Positions 19,877 through 30,539 are shown, numbered from the stretch's first letter. The stretch is DNA of 64,000 nt from Diplonema papillatum (GCA_030068145.1 JAPJBO010000023.1:1-64000), one strand, 5' to 3'. The notes: a model not told the origin generated them from the letters alone. Made by a program: numbers and translations.

Positions 19877-19975
19877 TAGTACTGACAATCTTGCCGGTTG
19901 CCCTTCAGTGTATTGTGCAGGCTTAAAAGACGTAGGGCAGCGTGTTTTGGTGGTTGGTCAGAATTCCCAAAGGAC
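19877..19975 (+). repeat. Dispersed repeat C, copy 1
   Basis: Contains TAGTACTGACAATCTTGCC, TTGCCCTTCAGTGTATTGTG and AGGCTTAAAAGACGTAGG. Copies also at 28179, 38992 and 45036. Confidence 0.7.
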
Positions 19976-20124
19976 ACCTGCACCGACTGTGGTGTTGTTG
20001 CCGGCTCACTATTGATGCAGAAAGTAGTAAAGCATGTGCAGAATAACACGAAAAGCCTCTAGGCAAAAACCTGTTTTCACATTTCCTCGAAACCAGCACC
20101 GTTAACCACCTAAACTCCCCGCAG

Positions 20125-20345
20125 CGCTGCACCCGGTCGATCCCGGAACCGCCTTCCTCCCGCCCGCACCTGTTCTACCCGGGCACGTTGGTCTACGCGG
20201 ACATGTTCGGGTCCATCGGGCTGTGCTTCATCGCGGTGGCGGCGTACTGGTACACGACGTGGAGAGACCGGCGCAGGCAGGAAAGCGCTGGTGGAGCATC
20301 CGTTAGAGCAAGGGCTGATCGCAGCGCACAAGGAGAGCTACGAGG
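20125..20345 (+). pseudogene. Frameshifted copy of RING-protein exon 2 start
   Basis: Preceded by an acceptor (CTCCCCGCAG) and nearly identical to the first 220 bp of exon 2. An extra A (GGCAGGAAAGCGCTGG) shifts the frame after RRRQ, and homology ends at GAGCTACGAG. If spliced to exon 1 in phase 0 it would keep the membrane helix (with Asp in place of one Val), add about 45 unrelated residues and stop near 20416, losing the RING. Either a dead duplicate or an alternative exon for a RING-less form. Confidence 0.8.
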
Positions 20346-20648
20346 GAACGAACCAGTAAGAGTGCCAACGCTACTCTTTCTACAATGTAGTCTATTCATC
20401 ATAACCAACTGCATATAAAAGGTGTCACGGGACAAGCCGGCAGCCGCTGCCTAACGGCATGTTGATCCGGAAAGTGCATGCAGATCCGTGTGGTCCGTGT
20501 ACTTAAAAATTCCCAGTGCTTAACGGCTTTATTACGTGAGATAACCCTCCCCTCAGTCGACACCTCTGTATCTTTAGCCATACTTCAACTGTCTTGCCTT
20601 CCCTGACTCCTCGAAAACCAGCACCGCTAACCACCCCAACCCCCGCAG

Positions 20649-21494
20649 CGCTATACCCCGTCGATCCCGGAACCGCCTTCCTCCCGCCCGCACCTGTTCT
20701 ACCCGGGCACGTTGGTCTACGCGGTCATGTTCGGGTCCATCGGGCTGTGCTTCATCGCGGTGGCGGCGTACTGGTACAAGACGTGGAGAGACCGGCGCAG
20801 GCAGGAAGCGCTGGTGGAGCATCCGTTAGAGCAAGGGCTGATCGCAGCGCACAAGGAGAGCTACGAGGCGCTGCTGGAACGCGTCGTCATCGAGTTGGAC
20901 CCGGACGCGACGATCGAGCAGTGCTCGGTTTGCTTGGAGGACTTGATCAACGATCGCGTGGTGCAGCTGCCCGACTGCGGACACCGCATCCACCTTCCGT
21001 GCATGCAGCAGTACTTGACGCACTTGATCGAGAAAAAGCGGACGAAGAACCCGCGATGTCCCATCTGCCGCACGAAGATCCTCCTCGAGCAGCCGGCAGG
21101 GAAGAGCCCGAACAGCTTCGAAATGCGGCGCATGTCCGTCTCGCCTTCGTCGCGCGCAGCCTCGCCCCGCGCGTCTCCCGCCGCGTCGCCGGCGGCGCTG
21201 CCGGCGGCGGCGCCGTCCGAGGCTGAGCAGATGCTCCTGGGTGGCTCGGTGTCCGCTTCCTCTGACCAGGCTGCCGCGGCGCCGCCGACACCCCCGGCTG
21301 CCGCTCCCCTGACGCCCCTTGGAGAGCCGTCGTCCAGGTCTCAGGCCGACATCGACGAAGACTCTGCCCCACTTTTAGACTCTGCCCCGCCGCCTGCTGC
21401 CGTGGAAGCCCTCCACTCGGATTCTGTCCAGCCCGATGACGCCGACGAGCCGGCGGTTGTTGTTGACGACCCGGAATACGAGCTTGCTGAGTGA
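20649..21494 (+). CDS. Transmembrane RING-H2 protein, exon 2
   Basis: Continues in phase 0 after CCCCCGCAG and gives residues 1092-1372. A short juxtamembrane segment (RYTPSIPEPPSSRPHLFYPG) precedes a single helix (VYAVMFGSIGLCFIAVAAYW) with a following Arg/Lys stop-transfer. The RING at about 1183-1233 has C-x2-C (CSVC), then C-x-H-x2-H-x2-C (CGHRIHLPC), then C-x2-C (CPIC). This is the C3H2C3 RING-H2 pattern of E3 ubiquitin ligases that recruit an E2. The tail is Ser/Pro/Ala-rich and acidic. By topology the RING is cytosolic and the exon 1 region is lumenal or extracellular, as in PA-TM-RING proteins but with a different ectodomain. Confidence 0.88.
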   Translation, partial: RYTPSIPEPPSSRPHLFYPGTLVYAVMFGSIGLCFIAVAAYWYKTWRDRRRQEALVEHPLEQGLIAAHKESYEALLERVVIELDPDATIEQCSVCLEDLINDRVVQLPDCGHRIHLPCMQQYLTHLIEKKRTKNPRCPICRTKILLEQPAGKSPNSFEMRRMSVSPSSRAASPRASPAASPAALPAAAPSEAEQMLLGGSVSASSDQAAAAPPTPPAAAPLTPLGEPSSRSQADIDEDSAPLLDSAPPPAAVEALHSDSVQPDDADEPAVVVDDPEYELAE

Positions 21495-22740
21495 CCAGCG
21501 AAAGAAAGATGAGAAAGCCAGAAAAAAGTTGTTTGACTGCCACCCTCAGGTTCTGTCCGACCCGGTGACACAGACGATCTGACGGGTTTTGCTGATGACT
21601 CCTGAGTGATCAGCGAAAGCAGAAAGAAGAGGGGACGAAGGGGGAAAAAGGAAGGATTGCGGGCACTGTAGAAAAAGCGGACCAAAACCCCCCCGGTGCC
21701 CCATCTGCCGCACGAAGATTCCTTCTGGAGCAGCCGGCAGGGAAGAGCTCGAACAGCTTCGAAATGCGGCGCATGTCCGTCTCGCCTTCGTCGCGCGCAG
21801 CCTCGCCCCGCGCGTCTCCCGCCGCGTCGGCGGCGGCGCCGTCCGAGGCTGAGCAGATGCTCCTGGGTGACTTGGTGTCCGCTCCCTCTGACCAGGCTGC
21901 CGCGGCGCCGCCGACACCCCCGGCTGCCGCTCCCCTGACGCCCCTTGGAGAGCCGTCGTCCAGGTCTCAGGCCGACATCGACGAAGACTCTGCCCCACTT
22001 TTAGACTCTGCCCCGCCGCCTGCTGCCGTGGAAGCCCTCCACTCGGATTCTGTCCAGCCCGATGACGCCGACGAGCCGGCGGTTGTTGTTGACGACCCGG
22101 AATACGAGCTTGCTGCGTGACCAGCGAAAGAAAGATGAGAAAGCCAGAAAAAAGTTGTTTGACTGCCACCCTCAGGTTCTGTCCGACCCGGTGACACAGA
22201 CGATCTGACGGGTTTTGCTGATGACTCCTGAGTGATCAGCGAAAGCAGAAAGAAGAGGGGACGAAGGGGGAAAAAGGAAGGATTGCGGGTACTGTAGAAA
22301 AAGCGGACCAAAACCCCCCCGGTGCCCCATCTGCCGCACGAAGATTCCTTCTGGAGCAGCCGGCAGGGAAGAGCCCGAACAGCTTCGAAATGCGGCGCAT
22401 GTCCGTCTCGCCTTCGTCGCGCGCAGCCTCGCCCCGCGCGTCTCCCGCCGCGTCGCCGGCGGCGCCGTCCGAGGCTGAGCAGATGCTCCTGGGTGACTTG
22501 GTGTCCGCTCCCTCTGACCAGGCTGCCGCGGCGCCGCCGACACCCCCGGCTGCCACTCCCCTGACGCCCCTTGGAGCGTCGTCGTCCAGGTCTCAGGCCG
22601 ACATCGACGACGACTCTGCCCCACTTTTAGACTCTGCCCTGCCGCCTGCTGCCGTGGAAGCCCTCCCTTCGGGTTCTGTCCATGACGTCGACGAGTCGAC
22701 GGTTGTTGTTGACGACCCGGAATACAATTCCTCGGAGAGA
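21495..22740 (+). pseudogene. Two tandem copies of the RING-gene 3' end
   Basis: Units of 641 and 626 bp follow the stop. Each has a linker (CGATCTGACGGGTTTTGCTG), the last half of the RING (CCATCTGCCGCACGAAGAT) and the acidic tail. Each lacks the first half of the RING and has no start, so they are not expected to be genes. The tail reading frame is still open in both. The last copy is cut at GACCCGGAATACAA and continues as a (CT)n-retroposon 3' end. Confidence 0.85.
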
Positions 22741-22781
22741 TGGTCCCTGCACTCCAACTCGTCTCTCCCTCTCTCCCCTAA
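22730..22781 (+). mobile_element. (CT)n-tailed retroposon, 5'-truncated copy 3
   Basis: Only the last 50 bp of the element remains (CTCGGAGAGATGGTCCCTGC to a CT-rich tail), directly joined to the third RING-tail copy. Shows the 5'-truncated structure expected of such elements. Confidence 0.65.
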
Positions 22782-23866
22782 TTATTATCGCATGCAAATC
22801 GTTTGACCACTATGCCTATGGTAGCGGTGCAAGCACCACGCGCTCATGATATGGGTCATTGAAAACCTCCCGCTTGCACTCTTTCAGCATCTTGGATCTT
22901 CTACACCCCAAGCTCAAGTCCTTCCCGTTCGCATGACGCGAGCTTCTCTCACGCATGAGACGGTGTTCTGTCTAAACCTAAACATTGAACCAAGATTGTT
23001 CCCCCCCTTGAAAACTTGACGGTGCTCAAACATGCATGAGAGGCAGTCTTCTGTCTAACATCAACCTCAGGGCACCCTCTCCGGGACTTAATGCAAACAT
23101 ACGAGAGATATCGTTCTGTCTACACATTTCCACTAAAGAATTTCTATCGGCTGTCCCCAGCGTTGGGCATTGCAGTTGGACATTGCAGTCAGGCATTGCT
23201 GCTGTGCATTGCAGCGGGTTTCGTGCAACGAGGGGAAAGGAATTGCCCTCGTCTAGTATCCTGGGCATCATTCAGGCCTATTTGTGCAACAAAAAGAAGA
23301 CAGACAGTCACCTACTGCGGCACCAAACTGAGGAGGGCCTACCGTAAGTAAGGTATGTGGACAATGGCCGAAACCACCAATGACCAACAACCAAGGTAAC
23401 CAATATACCTCGTGTAAACACCACTCTTACGACACTCAGAGCACAAAGGATATCTTCCCACAACGCCGAAGGTCACCCGGAGACTTTAAACCCCCGGAGT
23501 TTCAAGCGAACTTTCACTCTAAAAAATGGGGTTCGCCCTCTTGGAGTACAGGCCCACGGGTGGAAGTCCGTTGCGGTGTTGACGTACGGAGTAAGATTGC
23601 CCAGGACAGGTGTGGCATGTGTGGGGGGTCCGAGGAATTGGAGCTGGCGTCTTCTGGCCTCACGCACTGCTGGCACTATGGGGCTTTTGTCGGCCCCTTC
23701 CTCCGGTAGGGCTCGTGCATCTCCATCTCAAACAAAAGGTGAACCAAAGCGGATACTTACAAACAAACGAAGGGGAAGAACACCGACCATGATGCTATGA
23801 CTGCCGCAGGGACTACGTCACGCGGGGGATGGAGGGTGGGAAAAATAATCGGGAAGGTGTGACTGG
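22782..23866. other. Gene-free repeat mosaic
   Basis: Holds two pieces of repeat G (CATGCATGAGAGGCAG near 23031), a repeat D piece near 23464, and CATTGCAGTTGGACATTGCA short repeats near 23168. No supported gene. Confidence 0.5.
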
Positions 23867-24274
23867 CATTCTTTGATCCTGTTGGTTCGGGCTAGTTGAG
23901 GAGTGCTACCTTTTGCCGGAATATTACTAGTTGTAGAAGCCAGCTCCACCCGAATTCTCCTGGTGTCGATTCGAGGTGGTCGTGCTCATCTAGCCATGCG
24001 TCTTGCTCCTACTCCCTCAGTAAACTGCAAAGCTGAAAACGTGCAGAAGGGTAGGCGGCGCGTGAGAACTTGACCTACATGTACCAAACGAAACCCCTAG
24101 CGTGGACCGACCCCACATTGGTACCCCCCGAAACCGAGGTAACGAAGTGCGCAGGAACTCCGTGCAAGCGACGCGGGAACTCCGCAATCCGGGGCGGGGC
24201 TACATTCTTTAGGCTCCATGTGCAGCTGGTGGCTAGCTGAGATGTCTGAACGGTCCTGACAGGGCTTGTCTTAC

Positions 24275-24524
24275 TAGAGGAGGAGAGCCCGCGAAACAAC
24301 GTGCCAACACACGCCTGCCAGGCGGTCTCGTCCGCCAGTCAGAACGCCCCCGGCTGCGCCACCATCGGTGCAACAATCATCTTTGACAGGGCCACGGCTC
24401 GCTCCGCGCCCACGGCGCAACGACTTGCGCCCGCCGTAGTAGTACGGGATAGTAGTGGGGCGACCGGATACTCCTCGGAGAGATGGTCCCTGCACTCTAA
24501 CTCGTCTCTCTCTCTCTCTCTCTC
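24275..24524 (+). mobile_element. (CT)n-tailed retroposon, copy 4
   Basis: A 250-bp copy flanked by TTAC (24271-24274 and 24525-24528). It has about 30 bp more at the 5' end (TAGAGGAGGAGAGCCCGCG) than the 2220 copy. Unit 3 has the empty site with a single TTAC at 25941-25944. Confidence 0.8.
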
Positions 24525-25008
24525 TTACTTGCCACTGCGCGAAATAATCCAGTGCACTTATGAAATGTTGCCCTCGCCGTTTCACAAACCCCGCATGAAG
24601 CATTTTTTGATCCTGTTGGTTCGGGCTAGTTGAGGAGTGCTACCTTTTGCCGGAATATTACTAGTTGTAGAAGCCAGCTCCACCCGAATTCTCCTGGTGT
24701 CGATTCGAGGTGGTCGTGCTCATCTAGCCATGCGTCTTGCTCCTACTCCCTCAGTAAACTGCAAAGCTGAAAACGTGCAGAAGGGTAGGCGGCGCGTGAG
24801 AACTTGACCTACATGTACCAAACGAAACCCCTAGCGTGGACCGACCCCACATTGGTACCCCCCGAAACCGAGGTAACGAAGTGCGCAGGAACTCCGTGCA
24901 AGCGACGCGGGAACTCCGCAATCCGGGGCGGGGCCACATTCTTTAGGCTCCATGTGCAGCTGGCGGCCAGCTGAGATGTCTGAACGGTCCTGACAGGGCT
25001 TGTCTTAC

Positions 25009-25258
25009 TAGAGGAGGAGAGCCCGCGAAACAACGTGCCAACACACGCCTGCCAGGCGGTCTCGTCCGCCAGTCAGAACGCCCCCGGCTGCGCCACCATC
25101 GGTGCAACAATCATCTTTGACAGGGCCACGGCTCGCTCCGCGCCCACGGCGCAACGACTTGCGCCCGCCGTAGTAGTACGGGATAGTAGTGGGGCGACCG
25201 GATACTCCTCGGAGAGATGGTCCCTGCACTCTAACTCGTCTCTCTCTCTCTCTCTCTC
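25009..25258 (+). mobile_element. (CT)n-tailed retroposon, copy 5
   Basis: Duplicate of copy 4 carried by the 734-bp duplication, with the same TTAC flanks (25005-25008, 25259-25262). It was present before the units were duplicated. Confidence 0.8.
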
Positions 25259-25703
25259 TTACTTGCCACTGCGCGAAATAATCCAGTGCACTTATGAAAT
25301 GTTGCCCTCGCCGTTTCACAAACCCCGCATGAAGCATTTTTTGATCCTGTTGGTTCGGGCTAGTTGAGGAGTGCTACCTTTTGCCGGAATATTACTAGTT
25401 GTAGAAGCCAGCTCCACCCGAATTCTCCTGGTGTCGATTCGAGGTGGTCGTGCTCATCTAGCCATGCGTCTTGCTCCTACTCCCTCAGTAAACTGCAAAG
25501 CTGAAAACGTGCAGAAGGGTAGGCGGCGCGTGAGAACTTGACCTACATGTACCAAACGAAACCCCTAACGTGGACCGACCCCACATTGGTACCCCCCGAA
25601 ACCGAGGTAACGAAGTGCGCAGGAACTCCGTGCAAGCGACGCGGGAACTCCGCAATCCGGGGCGGGGCCACATTCTTTAGGCTCCATGTGCAGCTGGCGG
25701 CCA

Positions 25704-25906
25704 CCCCGCACACCCCGCAAAAAGGAGGGGATCCCAGGAGGGGGCCCGCCGAGGGGGGGGCGCCCTCCGGGGCATCTATTGACCCACCGAATGTGTTGAA
25801 GTTCGGCAAGTGAAGCTAAGTTCTGCGCTCGTACCCGGGGGGGGCCGCCCCCCCCGGACCCCCCCCGCCGCCCCTTCGGGGGCGGCCTTTCCCCGCCTCC
25901 CGGCCC
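25704..25906. other. GC-rich insert in unit 3
   Basis: About 203 bp absent from units 1 and 2, lying between GGCGGCCA and CTGAGATG. Very high GC, with GGGGGGGCCGCCCCCCC and CCGCCCCTTCGGGGGCGG hairpins. Composition unlike its surroundings. Origin unknown. Confidence 0.75.
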
Positions 25907-26155
25907 CTGAGATGTCTGAACGGTCCTGACAGGGCTTGTCTTACTTGCCACTGCGCGAAATAATCCAGTGCACTTATGAAATGTTGCCCTCGCCGTTTCA
26001 CAAACCCCGCATGAAGCATTTTTTGATCCTGTTGGTTCGGGCTAGTTGAGGAGTGCTACCTTTTGCCGGAATATTACTAGTTGTAGAAGCCAGCTCCACC
26101 CGAATTCTCCTGGTGTCGATTCGAGATGGTCGTGCTCATCTAACCATGCGTCTGC

Positions 26156-26653
26156 ATTGACCTAGTATATGGCTGCTGAAGTCCGGGGCGTACGCAATGC
26201 GGGGGTTTCGGGGGGTACCACACATCTTCCTTTCGAAGAATACAGCAAAACTACGCATTTCTTTTCCGTGTTCCTCCTTTTGCCTCTTCTGGTGTTCCGT
26301 CTTCGTCGCCCATTCGTTGCTGTTTCCGGATTATTTCTCTCAACCCACTCAAACCTAATCACTGCATTTTGTTGTGGGTACATCTCTTCCCTCGGTGTAA
26401 CTGAATCAAGGACCGTGTCGTCGTATGACAAGCACGTACTTGGATCAAACCTCATATAGCCCTCCCTTACTGCACGCGCCGTGTGACCGGTATGTCAAGT
26501 ACTCTCGGTACTGTGATCAACACCCCCGTCGGCTCCTTTATATCCTACACAGGTGTACAACTTTGCCCCTTGCTGCATCGGTGCACGTGTCAGTGTTTTT
26601 TCCCCGGTCAAGTTTCTTTCTACACCGTAGTCGATTCATAATATAACCAACTG
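26156..26653. other. Gene-free stretch
   Basis: No gene supported. Some similarity to sequence near 39900 (GGGGTACCACACATC against GGGGGCACCAAGC). Confidence 0.4.
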
Positions 26654-26813
26654 AAGGGGGGAGGGGTCGAATAATAACACCTGTGTTATTATTCGATGTC
26701 GAATACTAAAAGAAGTTCCGGGTAGCCGAACAGTAACAGGATCAAATAGTGGTGGTGTTTTTAGACACCCAGACGTGTGTGAAATAACTGTTATTATTCG
26801 ACACCCCCCTTTA
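26654..26813 (+). mobile_element. MITE family 1, copy
   Basis: Begins AAGGGGGGAGGGGTCGAATA and ends GTTATTATTCGACACCCCCC then TTTA, with the family interior GTTCCGGGTAGCCGAACAG and CCAGACGTGTGTGAAATAAC. Confidence 0.85.
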
Positions 26814-26854
26814 CGTGGAATAAAAAAAGGTGATACGCCGAAAGCCGCCGGAGT

Positions 26855-27436
26855 GCGTGCAGATCCGCATGGTCCGTGTACTTAAAGGTTCCCAATGGCT
26901 TTAGCACGTGGGCGGCCCTGAGGCTACCCCCCCCTCGTGCGACACCACTGTTCTATCTTTAACCATACTTCAACTTTCTTGAAGCTGATTGCCCAGACAC
27001 GGCTGTGGGGGGCCTTGCTCAACACCACCCTCGCCTGCCTGGGGGAAATCCGCTGTGTACCATTGCCCAGGGCATCACGGCAAGGCTCAAGCTTTGCTCG
27101 TTGCCCAATCGTTGGCCGCCGGTGCCTCAACGCGTACCATTCAAACACAAACAGGTATCATCATACGTGGCACGGCATGCATTTGCGCGGTTTCTAACTG
27201 ACTGCACGCATGGGGAAGACGCTGCCAAAAGCGCAAAGTACATGGGTGTTAGGACCACCCTTAGCGAGTCTAGAGGTAACCTTTTGCCCAGTCCGGCGTT
27301 TGTGCAAATGCATTTGTGCGGGTTCTAACTGAATGCACGCACGGGGAAGACGCTGCCAAAAGGGCAAAAAAGGCTTTGCTAGGCGGATTTGGACCCGCAT
27401 TCGTTGCCACAATACGGGTTCTGGAAAGGTTTCGGT
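26855..27436. repeat. Repeat stretch related to the RING-gene intron, then GGTTCTAACTG repeats
   Basis: 26855-26990 is similar to 20480-20600 (GCAGATCCGCATGGTCCGTG, CCATACTTCAACTTTCTTG). From 27175 to 27370 the motif CATTTGCGCGGTTTCTAACTG and a near copy repeat with ACGGGGAAGACGCTGCCAAA. No gene. Confidence 0.55.
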
Positions 27437-27616
27437 TGAGCCGGCCCGTCCCTATCTCTTGAAACTGCATCGAAGTGCCTGCTGCTGTTTATCACAGCGA
27501 ATCACGGTCCACCACGGTCTATCCGGTCCATTCCGAGTCCCTGGAGCTGCATCGAATTGCCCGGTGCTGTATTCTTCGGTCTATCACGGTCTATCAAGAG
27601 GGGACGGACCGGCTCA
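27437..27616 (+). mobile_element. MITE family 3, copy 2
   Basis: Ends TGAGCCGGCCCGTCCC and GGGACGGACCGGCTCA. Flanked by GTTTCGGT on both sides (27429-27436, 27617-27624), an 8-bp duplication, whereas the other two copies show 5 bp. Confidence 0.85.
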
Positions 27617-27695
27617 GTTTCGGTCGCATACCCCACGATGAATTATGATGCACAGCATCATAATTCGCCAGGATCAGGCAGCCTACCGTGTCGCC

Positions 27696-28153
27696 CAGGG
27701 CTTACGCTCCGTTTTCGGTCTCAGAGAAAATACGTGTGGTCCACATGTGGGCGCTTAAGGTTCGAGGGGAAAAAAAACCTTCCCCTCATGTCAGTGATTT
27801 ATAAGGGGGGTCTTACGTGGGGGTAACCCCCACGCTCCAAAAAAAAAAAGCCTGTCGGGGGGCCGCCGTGAGTGCCACAGGCATGTGGAGGAATACAGAG
27901 GACCCAGCTTTCCATATAAACCCCTGCCTCATGTGCGACGGCAAAAAAAAAAAATAGCGAGCTAGGTAGCTACTGGACTTGGCGACACCTGGCTGGGCGG
28001 CCTTGACACTAGTGGGCCTAGACTCCCCTGCGTGTGGACCAATAAATCAAAATCCACATGTGGTGCCTGTGGATCCACACGTGGGGGGAACAGAATCCAA
28101 AAAGAGTTAACGTGCGGAAATCCACACGTTCCACACGTGGAGCGTAAGCCCTG
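27696..28153 (+). mobile_element. hAT-like MITE with perfect 8-bp target duplication
   Basis: Termini CAGGGCTTACGCTCC and GGAGCGTAAGCCCTG are exact inverted repeats. The flanks GTGTCGCC at 27688-27695 and 28154-28161 are identical. CAGGG ends and 8-bp duplications are typical of hAT elements. The 458-bp interior has no transposase but many CCACACGTGG and CCACATGTGG boxes near both ends. Confidence 0.9.
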
Positions 28154-28178
28154 GTGTCGCCGCACGTTAGGTCTTTTT

Positions 28179-28275
28179 AGTACTAACAATCTTGCGGGTT
28201 ACCCTTCAATGTCTTGTGCAGGCTAAAAAGACGTAGGCGGGCGTGTTCTGGAGGTTGATCAGAATTCCTTACCGG
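28179..28275 (+). repeat. Dispersed repeat C, copy 2
   Basis: TAGTACTAACAATCTTGCGG then CAGGCTAAAAAGACGTAGGC. Confidence 0.65.
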
Positions 28276-28423
28276 AATATGCACAGGGAAAATACAAGTG
28301 GGAAAACGATCAACCGGCACGCACAAAAAAAGTTGGGTTCGCATGGTATATAACACGTGACACCTCACGAAAGGTTGGCCGTGCACGTTCTTGCACCCCC
28401 CCACTCCCCCTCTCACCCCGTGA

Positions 28424-28645
28424 CGGATTCGCCTGTGCTCTAGTAGCACGGGTGGTCCTGGCTGTGACGAGCTACGAACAGCCGCCTGACAAACCAGACT
28501 CACACCGCAGTCCTGTCTGCAGACACTCAGGTTCCGCGCTGATGATGGTCCGCCTTATGTGTCCGTGGCTTAAAGGACCGAAACACGGCGCAGACGGGAC
28601 CAGTGCGGTGTTGAGCGCCCACCCATTCCAAGCACGTTCTTGCAA
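28424..28645 (+). repeat. Dispersed repeat E, copy 2 (full form)
   Basis: GACGGATTCGCCTGTGCTCT, GTGGTCCTGGCTGTGACGAG, ACAGCCGCCTGACAAACCAG, then the block described for copy 1. Confidence 0.7.
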
Positions 28646-28852
28646 CCCCCACCACCCCCTGCAAGCCTCGGCAGTCAACCGCAGACTCTCGTACGAGCAG
28701 CCCTTTAAACCTCAAAATACGCTATATTTATAGGGAACGTGTCAGTTCGACTTTGGCGGACACTTGCCGGCATAGCGAAGAACCCACCCTCCCCCATTTT
28801 ATTTCACACTTTCTTCGACGCAGAGAGTGTTTGAACTTGATGCTAGCATCAA

Positions 28853-29250
28853 ACATGCATGCGAGGCAGTGTTCTGCCTAAACATTAAACTAAGTTTTCC
28901 CCCACCTTCATGTTTTTCGACGGACAGATGACGGCATGGCAAACCCTGGCTTAGTCTATAGGCTGATGAGCTCTGACTTTGGATTGGTCTGCGTTCAAGA
29001 GCGAAACCTGAAACGAAGAACGAGGTGCACACAGCACCGCGGTGAAAAAACACAGGGGGCTAGTCCCTCAAGGTTTCATACCCCATTTTGGGAGCCGTAC
29101 ACTCCCCTTTTTACCTCTTACTTCTTACCAAATTCTGTGTTGCATTCCTGTCCTAGACAACATCTTCCTCGAAGAAGACTTGATGCTAGCATCAACCATG
29201 CATGAGAGGCAGTGCTCTGCCTAAACATAAAACTAACATTTTCGTAAGGT
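28853..29250 (+). repeat. Repeat G copies
   Basis: GATGCTAGCATCAAACATGC then ATGCGAGGCAGTGTTCTGCC near 28840, and a second copy near 29180 (TTGATGCTAGCATCAACC). Related pieces near 22957, 23033 and 41967. Confidence 0.6.
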
Positions 29251-29256
29251 GAATTT

Positions 29257-29418
29257 CCCTTATATCCCACCACGTCAAATTTTGTTCCCTTATATCCCAA
29301 TGAGACAACAAGTTTTGCTCCCTTATATCCCAAGCAACAAATTTTGTTCCCTTACATCCCAATTGGGATTGCCTTGCCCAAGGCAATCAAGTTTCAAGTG
29401 TTGGGATATAAGGGAATT
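29257..29418. repeat. CCCTTATATCCC palindromic cluster 1
   Basis: Four direct copies of CC[C/A]TTA[T/C]ATCCCA separated by CAAATTTTGTT spacers, then one inverted copy (TGGGATATAAGGG). Two similar clusters lie at 42589 and 44625. Confidence 0.8.
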
Positions 29419-29576
29419 CCACCTTTTCTTAATTATCCCCCTCGCCGGACATTGTCCGCCAAAAAGACTAGCTGACACGTTCGCATACTGTATTATTTCG
29501 ATCTGCGTCCTCCATTCCTGTCGAATGCAGACCCCGGCGTTGCGCTTCCGCAAAACGCCGGGCGGGTGCTACCGGC

Positions 29577-29960
29577 TAACGACGATCACCACACAAGAGG
29601 AATGTCATTGGCCCCCACGGGTGGCAGCCAGCTCGACCAGGGACAAGTCCACCTGCTGCAGGACTTTTCTCCAACACGAGACAGAAGAGCAACGTCGGCT
29701 CCAGCGGGTCCCCCTGTTGCACTCCGCACTCGGACCAAACTTGTTTCGTGGCCCGAGGGCCTACCAACCGCCCAAGACCCCAAGAAATGGTCGCGGGTGT
29801 GTTAGATTTCCGCTGATACGTTGTCGACAGCGACAAAAGCAAAACAAATGGTGTACCAAACCTGTGCACTTCTTTAGACAACAACGAATCTCCCGGTAGA
29901 CTATTCGGCAGCAACGAACGAAGCAGATCCTCCTCGGCTGCCGATCGCCCAGTCGTTCCA
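29577..29960 (-). pseudogene. LINE reverse transcriptase fragment, copy 1
   Basis: On the minus strand the sequence reads SECGVQQGDPLEPTLLFCLV, a close match to the GVQQGDPLGPLLF block of non-LTR retrotransposon RT. A frameshift follows. The frame that continues gives ...GANDIPLVW just before the expected Y-x-DD box. Confidence 0.65.
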
Positions 29961-30539
29961 CTTCCTTCTCCGATGGAAAGCCGCGACCTGCGTCCGTACG
30001 CCGCTATCGCGTGGACCCTACAAGGACCCTAAAAGACCCCTGTTTTGCCGGAAAAAGGGGAACCCGCAGCAGCCCAAAACCAGAAACCTACCACTCGGGT
30101 GGTCCTAAAATGCTCGGGGAATCCAAAATACCTGCTCGGATGCCCGTTTAGGCTGAAATAAGGGCTGCAGAATGCAAGAACAAGGCAGAATCACCCCACG
30201 GGCGCCGTGATGCGACGTTTTGCCAAATCCTAGACGACTTCGCAGCAGCCGAGCGATAAGGCAGCAGAGTGGGCAACTTGGCTGACGCATGGGTTAAAGT
30301 CTAGCCCGGTACAGTAAAGCTTTGCCCCCCAATCCCCACCCACTGCCACACACCACATAAAAGCTGACCTCACAAGCACAAAACGTCGAGAGACACCAAT
30401 CTGTACGCCCGTACGGGATCGTCGGAAACACAAAACGGGCCTTCTTCAGGCTTTGATTCGCAGAGCGATCACGTCATTCAGAACGAGCAAGGATTGCTCA
30501 GTTGCAGGATGCTCCGAACGAGGCAGCGCTGACCACGTG

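Larger units (their letters stand above)
23867..26155 (+). repeat. 734-bp tandem duplication, three units plus a partial
   Basis: Unit starts (CATT[C/T]TTTGATCCTGTTGG) lie at 23867, 24601, 25335 and 26017. Units 1 and 2 are 734 bp and nearly identical, so the duplication is recent. Unit 3 is 682 bp: it lacks the retroposon but has a GC-rich insert. The fourth is truncated near 26155. An inverted, diverged relative is at about 39690-39900 and another fragment near 40440. Confidence 0.9.
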
